DNA of 64,000 nucleotides from PoT sp049331405 (GTDB taxonomy: Bacteria; Planctomycetota; Planctomycetia; Isosphaerales; Isosphaeraceae): NCBI RefSeq assembly GCF_049331405.1, contig NZ_CP186274.1, forward strand, positions 4,898,001 to 4,962,000, in the 5' to 3' direction. This document shows positions 59,160-64,000 of this stretch, one piece after another; position 1 is the stretch's first letter; each line of letters begins with the position of its first letter. Both the position numbers and the translations under genes were made by a program. The notes under the pieces were generated by a model. That model was given only the letters and a program-made list of their open reading frames with translations. It did no database searches and was not told the DNA's origin.

Positions 59160-60230
59160 GTGACCCAACGTCGGCGCGGATTCACGCTCATCGAATTATT
59201 GGTCGTCATCAGCATCATCGCCGTCCTGATCGCGCTCCTGCTACCGGCCGTCCAGTCGGCACGCGAGGCGGCCCGACGCAGCCAGTGCACGAACAACCTG
59301 AAGCAGATCGGCCTGGCCCTCCACAATTACCTCAGCGCGTATCAGGTCTTCCCGTTCGGCAAGGGGAAGAATTACGTCGCCACGCTGCCGTCCTCGGCCG
59401 CCTATGCACGCTGGTCGGTCCACAGCCAGCTCCTGATGTTCATCGAACAGGGGAACCTGTTCAACTCGATCAACTTCTTCCTGCCGCCCGAGACCCCGGG
59501 CATGGCCGGCGACGTCCCGTTCATGCCGCCGTATCAGAATCCCAACCGCGAGAACCAGACGGCCTCGCTGGCGCAGGTCTCCGTGTTCCTCTGCCCCTCC
59601 GATGGCGGCACGAACTTGCTCTCGCAGTGGCCGGGGGGGAATAATTACCTGGGGAACCTCGATACCTGGGCCTGCGACCTGAGCGAGTCCGTGCCGACAC
59701 AGGTCGACCCCAACGCGACCCCCTCCGGCATCTTCTACTACCTGAGCGCCGTGAGGGTCGCGGACGTCACCGACGGCCTCAGCTCCACCTGCTTCTTCAG
59801 CGAGAAGATCCGCGGAACCGATACGAACGACGGCAACGCTCGTTCGGATTCGCTGGTCATGTCCGGCACGATCACCCCGGTGCCGAACGGCTTCGAGGGG
59901 ACCCGGCAGAACTGCGAGAGCCTCAACCCCAAGACGACGACCCGGCTCACCCGCCGCCAGGGGATGAGCTGGGTGATGGGAGAGATGTGCTGCACCTCGT
60001 ATAACCACGTCGCCGTCCCGAATGGCAAGACCTGCGCGGGGGTCGGTTTCTCCGGGAGCATGGCGAACATGCCGATGCAGGTCCCCCCGTCCAGCCTCCA
60101 CCCCGGGGGCGTCAACATGCTGATGGGCGACGGCACCGTCCGATTCATCAAGAGCAGCGTGGCGCTCCCGACCTGGAGGGCCATCGGCACGCGGAATGGC
60201 GGCGAGGTTGTCTCGGCCGATGCACTCTGA
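59160..60230 (+). CDS. DUF1559 pseudopilin-like protein, second copy
   Basis: 356 residues from a GTG at 59160, chosen because GGGAG lies eight bases before it and it gives the normal leader TQRRRGFTLIELLVVISII with Gly before the Phe. The core AAREAARRSQCTNNLKQIGL and H-x9-DG signature (HPGGVNMLMGDGTV) are present. It is a paralogue of the protein at 48417 but not a recent copy. A strong hairpin separates it from the downstream lipoprotein gene. Confidence 0.94.
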   Translation: MTQRRRGFTLIELLVVISIIAVLIALLLPAVQSAREAARRSQCTNNLKQIGLALHNYLSAYQVFPFGKGKNYVATLPSSAAYARWSVHSQLLMFIEQGNLFNSINFFLPPETPGMAGDVPFMPPYQNPNRENQTASLAQVSVFLCPSDGGTNLLSQWPGGNNYLGNLDTWACDLSESVPTQVDPNATPSGIFYYLSAVRVADVTDGLSSTCFFSEKIRGTDTNDGNARSDSLVMSGTITPVPNGFEGTRQNCESLNPKTTTRLTRRQGMSWVMGEMCCTSYNHVAVPNGKTCAGVGFSGSMANMPMQVPPSSLHPGGVNMLMGDGTVRFIKSSVALPTWRAIGTRNGGEVVSADAL

Positions 60231-60272
60231 ACAAGTCCGCGGACTCACAGGAATCGACGATCTTGGAAGCAA

Positions 60273-60305
60273 CCGAGGGCCTGCCCAGCTCGGGCAGGCC
60301 CTCGG
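60273..60305 (+). terminator. Strong hairpin between pseudopilin and lipoprotein genes
   Basis: A perfect 14-bp stem CCGAGGGCCTGCCC with its complement and a 5-base loop AGCTC, followed by GCGTCTCTTCGTCTCG. It lies 43 bases after the stop and 41 before the next start, so it may set the ratio of the two products or protect the upstream message. Confidence 0.72.
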
Positions 60306-60345
60306 CGTCTCTTCGTCTCGCATTGAGTAATCAGGGAACCGATTG

Positions 60346-60774
60346 ATGCGCCTCGCCTTCGTCCGCCTCGGACTCATCGTACTGACCGCCCTCGCCGGCT
60401 GCGGCAACCCCCCGCCTCCGATGTCGACCCTCGAAACCGGCCGCAAGGCCCTTGAGGATGGCCTGGCGGCCTGGAAAGACGGAAAGACAGCGGCCTCCAT
60501 GGGCGACGCCAAGCCCGCCGTGGACTTCGTGGACTATCAGTGGAGGGCCGGGAAGAAGCTCTCGAGCTACACCATCGTCTCCGACGCGAAGGGGGAGTCG
60601 AACCACACGTACACGGTCGACCTGACCCTCGCGAACACGGATGAGGCCAAGCAGGTCGAGTACATGGTCTTCGGCTCGGATCCGATCCACGTCTTCCGCG
60701 ACGAGGATTACGCGCGGACCCTGAACATGGACAACGCCCCGACCGTCCCCAAATCCGCCAAGAAACGCCGCTGA
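60346..60774 (+). CDS. Small exported lipoprotein, paralogue C
   Basis: 142 residues. A lipobox ends VLTALAGCGN after FVRLGLIVL. The mature part has RKALEDGLAAWKDGK, DYQWRAGKKLSSYTIV and VEYMVFGSDPIHVFRDEDY, matching paralogue B position for position in the second half. The ATG at 60346 has AGGGA eight bases upstream; a TTG one codon earlier is unnecessary. It pairs with the second DUF1559 gene as paralogue A does with the first. Confidence 0.87.
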   Translation: MRLAFVRLGLIVLTALAGCGNPPPPMSTLETGRKALEDGLAAWKDGKTAASMGDAKPAVDFVDYQWRAGKKLSSYTIVSDAKGESNHTYTVDLTLANTDEAKQVEYMVFGSDPIHVFRDEDYARTLNMDNAPTVPKSAKKRR

Positions 60775-60796
60775 AGCCCGATCGGCCCCGCGGTGA

Positions 60797-61267
60797 TCAC
60801 GCCCGAGGCCGATAGCGCACGACCTTGACCACGCCGTCGAAGTCGCCGGTTCGAAGCTCGTCGAGCATGATCGTCTCGACCCGCACCGCCTTGCCTCCCC
60901 CGGAGCCCGCCCCGATGAGCGGGAAGGCAATCGAGGCATAGCCTTTCCCCCTCGCGAGCGACAACGCATTCCGCACCGAGTCGCGGATCGAGCGATCCGA
61001 GGATCTCCAGAACATATTGATGCCGGCGACATGGATGATCGCTTGGAATGGGAGCCGCCCCGGACCCGTCTCGACGGCTCCTCCCAGCGGGATCGGCCCT
61101 TTCCTCGCGAGTTCGCGGAAGGGCTCGCGCCCGCCTCGCTTCTTGATCGCCCCCGAGACCCCTTGCGGCAGGAGCAGCCACCAGGGGATCACGTTGCGAT
61201 TCCAGGCGTTGACGATGACGTCGACGTCCTGTTTCAGAAGGTCGCCGTCGACGATTTGCAATTCCAT
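60797..61267 (-). CDS. Macro-domain protein
   Basis: 156 residues, a single macro domain that should bind or remove ADP-ribose or related nucleotides. Seen: LQIVDGDLLKQDVDVIVNAWN, GVSGAIKKRGG, a variant of the usual GGVAGAI loop, ETGPGRLPFQAIIHVAG and IAFPLIGAGSGGG. The WNRNVIPWW segment is a branch-specific variant. GGGAG before the ATG at 61267; an upstream extension is spurious. Cytoplasmic. It is convergent with paralogue C, 22 bases apart. Confidence 0.9.
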   Translation of the reverse strand: MELQIVDGDLLKQDVDVIVNAWNRNVIPWWLLLPQGVSGAIKKRGGREPFRELARKGPIPLGGAVETGPGRLPFQAIIHVAGINMFWRSSDRSIRDSVRNALSLARGKGYASIAFPLIGAGSGGGKAVRVETIMLDELRTGDFDGVVKVVRYRPRA

Positions 61268-61715
61268 GACTTCTCCCGCATCGCCAGGCATCCTCCTTTT
61301 GCCGGAGAGGCCTGTTGCAGCCGAGATCCCGCCTGGGTGACTTGTGGTCGCGAATCCCCTCCGTACGACCCATCCAGCATATTCTGCAGCTCCGTCGAAA
61401 GCGTCAAGTCAAGCCGTCTTCCCTGCGCCATTTGCTTGAGATTTCAACAATACCTAAGCTTGTTCTTTCTCATCCGGGATTGGAAGCCCGGATGAGGATT
61501 CTCGGCCGACTCACCCCAAATCACCTCAACTTCCAATCGATCCTCAGAACCGAATCTCAAGGCTTGAACCTCTGAACCTGTCCGCCAATATCCTCCCGTC
61601 GTGGGCCGATAAAGATAACGAACTGGGCTCGAATGTCGGTAACACAGAGTTGCGCTTTCGTTTGCAAACAGATGCGGGGTCCTGATCTTCCTGGAACGGG
61701 CGGAGAGTATCGGCG
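61268..61715. other. Intergenic region with one hairpin
   Basis: About 450 bases without a recognisable gene. A hairpin CTCATCCGGG-(8)-CCCGGATGAG lies at 61469-61496, with no T-tract. The promoter of the gene at 61716 and that of the macro-domain gene should be here. Confidence 0.45.
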
Positions 61716-62492
61716 ATGCGTCAACGCGCGACCTTGAAACTAAGTCCCCGCCTCGAGGGCCTGGAAGAGAAGCAACTCCCCAGCGCCTCGGTGCCGACGA
61801 CGCCGTCCGCCCAATCCGAGATCCGCGCGACGGCCCAGGCGACCCACGCGGCGAGGGCGACTAATGCCCTCGAGTTCGCGGGCGATTCGACGCGACACCT
61901 GGCCGCCCTGGCGCGGAACAACCAGATCTCGGCTGCCCCGCTACCTCGTCAGACGTCCAACGTGACCGGCGTCACCATGGACAGGATCACCAATCCGACG
62001 CCCTTCAACGCCATCCTGCGACCTCCGTTCCAGCAGGTGATGGTGCAGTCGCGGCCGCCCAAACCGGGCCAGACGTATAACGTCCTCTTCATCAGCGTGT
62101 ACAATGGGACGAAGCGGACCTTCAACGCCAGCGACAATCTCACGGTCAAGCTGAGCAACCAGGCTCCAGGCCAGGCGTTCCCGGTGCTCACCGGCTCCGA
62201 GCAGTGGAAGCCCGGGCAACGGATGGTCTTCTACGTATTGTCGAAGCAGTATTATCCGGCCACTCCGGTCGTTTCGGCAGGCTTCCAGTTCAACTTCGTC
62301 AATCCCCAGGTGACGGCCATCCCGGGGCCGTCGGGGATCTTCCTGCGGCTCAAGTACAACCCCGCCACGTTTAATAAGGTCCTCGACCAGATCGTCGCCT
62401 ATGGTCCCGGTTCCAAGGGCCACGAATTGGGGCTCGCGGACACCTCAATCTGGGAGATCATCCCGGCGAATTCCAACGTCATCCCCCTTTGA
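61716..62492 (+). CDS. Exported protein with planctomycete LE-R-LP N-terminal motif
   Basis: 258 residues. The N-terminus (LSPRLEGLEEKQLPSA, about 9-24) matches the surface-protein motif also seen in the giant protein at the left end. The rest is a disordered Ala/Thr linker and a beta-rich domain (about 75-258: NVLFISVYNGTKRTFNASDN, QMVFYVLSKQYY-like, FNFVNPQVTA). GGAGAG eight bases before the ATG. I infer a small surface or envelope protein; no enzyme motif is visible. Confidence 0.75.
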   Translation: MRQRATLKLSPRLEGLEEKQLPSASVPTTPSAQSEIRATAQATHAARATNALEFAGDSTRHLAALARNNQISAAPLPRQTSNVTGVTMDRITNPTPFNAILRPPFQQVMVQSRPPKPGQTYNVLFISVYNGTKRTFNASDNLTVKLSNQAPGQAFPVLTGSEQWKPGQRMVFYVLSKQYYPATPVVSAGFQFNFVNPQVTAIPGPSGIFLRLKYNPATFNKVLDQIVAYGPGSKGHELGLADTSIWEIIPANSNVIPL

Positions 62493-62567
62493 CGAGGGGC
62501 TGGCAGGTTTCCTCGCCGACGATCTCCGTCCGGGCCGAGTGGGTGTTGCGGCCCGAATCCAAGGCCA

Positions 62568-63698
62568 TTGCCACATAGCAATGCAACCACAAGTGATCAC
62601 TCCTCGGTCGAATTGGCGCCGCCCGTCTTGAGGAAAAGCCCAAAGGATGTGGTTCGATCACTCTCGGGCTTGGGGCGAGGGGGTGGCCACCTGTACGGCA
62701 ATCAGGTGAGCACGCGAGGTCTTGAGCACATCGCCAGGTTCCTCGCCCTCAGTTCCGTCTCCCTCTCCGGGATCAAGGGGCCGAGCAGCGGCCTCGGCTT
62801 CCTGAGCCCGCTGGTCGGGATGGTCCATCTGAGGATCGATGGCGAGAGTTGGCTCGACCTCAACGGTGAGGGACACGACTCCAGCGAGAACGAACTATCC
62901 CACCTCTCCGGCATGAAGCGCCTGGAGTCGCTCACACTCGGGGCACCGATCACCGACGCCGGGATGGCCCACCTGGCCCGGTTGAAATCACTTCGATGGC
63001 TCCAGGCCGATGATAAGGGAAACCAAATCACGGACGACGGCCTGGCCCGACTCTTAGGCATGAAAGAGCTTCGCAACCTCCTGCTCGCCGGCCGGTTCAC
63101 GAGCGCCGGCCTGAAGCACCTGGAAGGCCTCGAGAACCTGTCTCAGCTCTCGCTCGCCTGTCGCCCAGGCGCGATCAGTGCCGAGGCCATCGAGAAGCTC
63201 GAGGCCCGCTGCCCATCGCTTCAGCAGGTCACGTGCACGCCCGAGCCGAAGCCGACGACGCCCGCCCCGAAGGTTGGCCGGGCTGCCCCTGACTTCGAAG
63301 TCGTGGCGTTCGATGGCCGAAAGGTGCGCCTCAATGACCTGAAGGGAAAGATCGTGCTGCTCGATTTCTGGGCCACCTGGTGTATGCCCTGCCTGGCTGA
63401 CACGCCGCGTCTCAAGTCATTGATCGACGAACACCGTGCCGAGGCATTCCAGGCCATCAGCCTCAACATGGACGTGGATTCCCACCTGGCCCGGCGTCAC
63501 GTGCAGCGTCAGGGGTTGGACGGGCCCCAAGCCTGGCTCGCGAAGGATTCAAAGATCCTCACTCTCTATGCCGTCGACTCGGCACCGCTTTATGTGGTCA
63601 TCAAGCCCGACGGGACGATCGCCTACGCGGGGCGCGAGCTGGACGCGTCAAGGACCTCGGTCGCGTCGCTCGCGAAATCGAGCCCACCCAGGCCGTGA
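62568..63698 (+). CDS. Leucine-rich-repeat / TlpA-like thioredoxin protein, start uncertain
   Basis: Up to 376 residues from a TTG with no clear ribosome site; a GTG at 62706 is possible. Residues about 45-215 hold about six short LRRs (ITDAGMAHLARLKSLRWL, ITDDGLARLLGMKELRNL). Residues about 230-376 form a TlpA-type redox domain with PDFEVVAFDG, LLDFWATWCMPCLAD (CxxC) and SAPLYVVIKPDGTI. No signal peptide or membrane segment is seen, which is odd for a TlpA domain and hints that the 5' end was lost. It could be a truncated relative of sigma- or membrane-linked redoxins such as the one at 16416. Confidence 0.75.
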   Translation: MPHSNATTSDHSSVELAPPVLRKSPKDVVRSLSGLGRGGGHLYGNQVSTRGLEHIARFLALSSVSLSGIKGPSSGLGFLSPLVGMVHLRIDGESWLDLNGEGHDSSENELSHLSGMKRLESLTLGAPITDAGMAHLARLKSLRWLQADDKGNQITDDGLARLLGMKELRNLLLAGRFTSAGLKHLEGLENLSQLSLACRPGAISAEAIEKLEARCPSLQQVTCTPEPKPTTPAPKVGRAAPDFEVVAFDGRKVRLNDLKGKIVLLDFWATWCMPCLADTPRLKSLIDEHRAEAFQAISLNMDVDSHLARRHVQRQGLDGPQAWLAKDSKILTLYAVDSAPLYVVIKPDGTIAYAGRELDASRTSVASLAKSSPPRP

Positions 63699-63732
63699 GC
63701 ACTCGAATTCAAGGGGGGACGAGATCGCCGGG

Positions 63733-64000
63733 TTAGTCGAGGCCGCTCTTCCCGGCCTGATGCTGGAGCGACTCGATCGTCATCCCCTGGGCCTGGCGGA
63801 TGAGATCCAGGGTCATCGCCTCGAGTTGTTCGACGAGGGCTCGGCACTCGTCGAGACGCCCTTCGGCGGCAAAGTCTTCGAGGTCGGACGCCACCTTGCC
63901 CGCGAGGTTGGAGAAGGCGTATAGCAGGGCACAAGATTTATGCGCGGCGCCGCTCAATCGCGTGGCGTCGCGATTCCGCAGTGCCTCGCCGATCTCGGCG
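63733..64000 (-). CDS. C-terminal Hpt (phosphotransfer) domain, partial
   Basis: The last 88 residues of a protein that begins beyond the window edge. The sequence has the helical Hpt pattern: EALRNRDATRLSGAAHKSCALL, then LEDFAAEGRLDECRALVEQLE. The phosphoacceptor His is in AAHKSCA where the family norm is AHxLKG. Stop at 63733. It is probably the end of a hybrid histidine kinase. It is convergent with the LRR-redoxin gene. Confidence 0.78.
   Translation of the reverse strand, partial: AEIGEALRNRDATRLSGAAHKSCALLYAFSNLAGKVASDLEDFAAEGRLDECRALVEQLEAMTLDLIRQAQGMTIESLQHQAGKSGLD

Overview
The window is GC-rich, densely coded bacterial DNA that looks like a planctomycete, probably of the Isosphaeraceae. 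This rests on gene content, not on a database search. Two DUF1559 pseudopilin-like proteins have a prepilin-type N-terminus and a C-terminal H-x9-DG signature. Two exported proteins share an N-terminal LE-x-LE-x-R-x-LP type motif. There is a giant multi-domain Ser/Thr kinase with WD40 repeats and an ECF sigma factor carrying a large membrane-anchored extension. No tRNA, rRNA or CRISPR array was seen.

Layout. 1-10458 (minus) is the first >3,480 codons of a giant exported beta-rich surface protein; its C-terminus lies outside the window. 11207-16342 (plus) is a kinase/WD40/TPR protein whose gene contains two perfect palindromes of 46 and 26 bp. 16416-19226 (minus) fuses an ECF sigma factor to a periplasmic-type thioredoxin domain. 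19471-23907 holds an alcohol dehydrogenase with a small membrane protein, an exported alpha/beta hydrolase, a CGNR regulator and a divergent nitronate monooxygenase. 23968-25229 is an ISAs1-type insertion sequence with a frameshifted transposase and an exact 10-bp target duplication. 25348-33003 holds a zinc-ribbon protein, a beta-lactamase/D-aminoacylase fusion and a soluble hybrid histidine kinase. 33016-36620 (minus) is a run of small stress-type genes: acetate kinase, CBS pair, DUF1440-like and DUF2171-like. 36621-38036 is a 1.4-kb lower-GC stretch with tandem hairpins and no convincing gene.

38037-47052 carries oxidative and small-molecule chemistry: a Tat-exported ferritin-like protein whose helix order looks permuted, a large-subunit catalase, a formaldehyde-dehydrogenase-like enzyme, a royal-jelly-family beta-propeller, a phage-type ASCH-like protein and a sulfite-oxidase-like enzyme that may start at CTG.

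47507-60774 is the most system-like part. A plus-strand operon encodes a pseudopilin, a small lipoprotein and two tandem exported two-domain AhpD-like proteins. A convergent minus-strand operon encodes a homologous lipoprotein, a membrane-fusion protein rich in metal-binding motifs and a CusA/CzcA-type RND pump with an unusual insert. A second pseudopilin-lipoprotein pair diverges from it. The three lipoproteins are paralogues, which ties the three transcription units together; I infer an envelope metal or redox handling locus. The end of the window has a macro-domain protein, an exported protein with the LE-R-LP motif, an LRR-thioredoxin protein and the C-terminal phosphotransfer domain of a gene that runs off the edge.

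Starts were chosen by Shine-Dalgarno position, signal peptides and family length. Many long open frames opposite or beside the real genes are high-GC artefacts and are left out.
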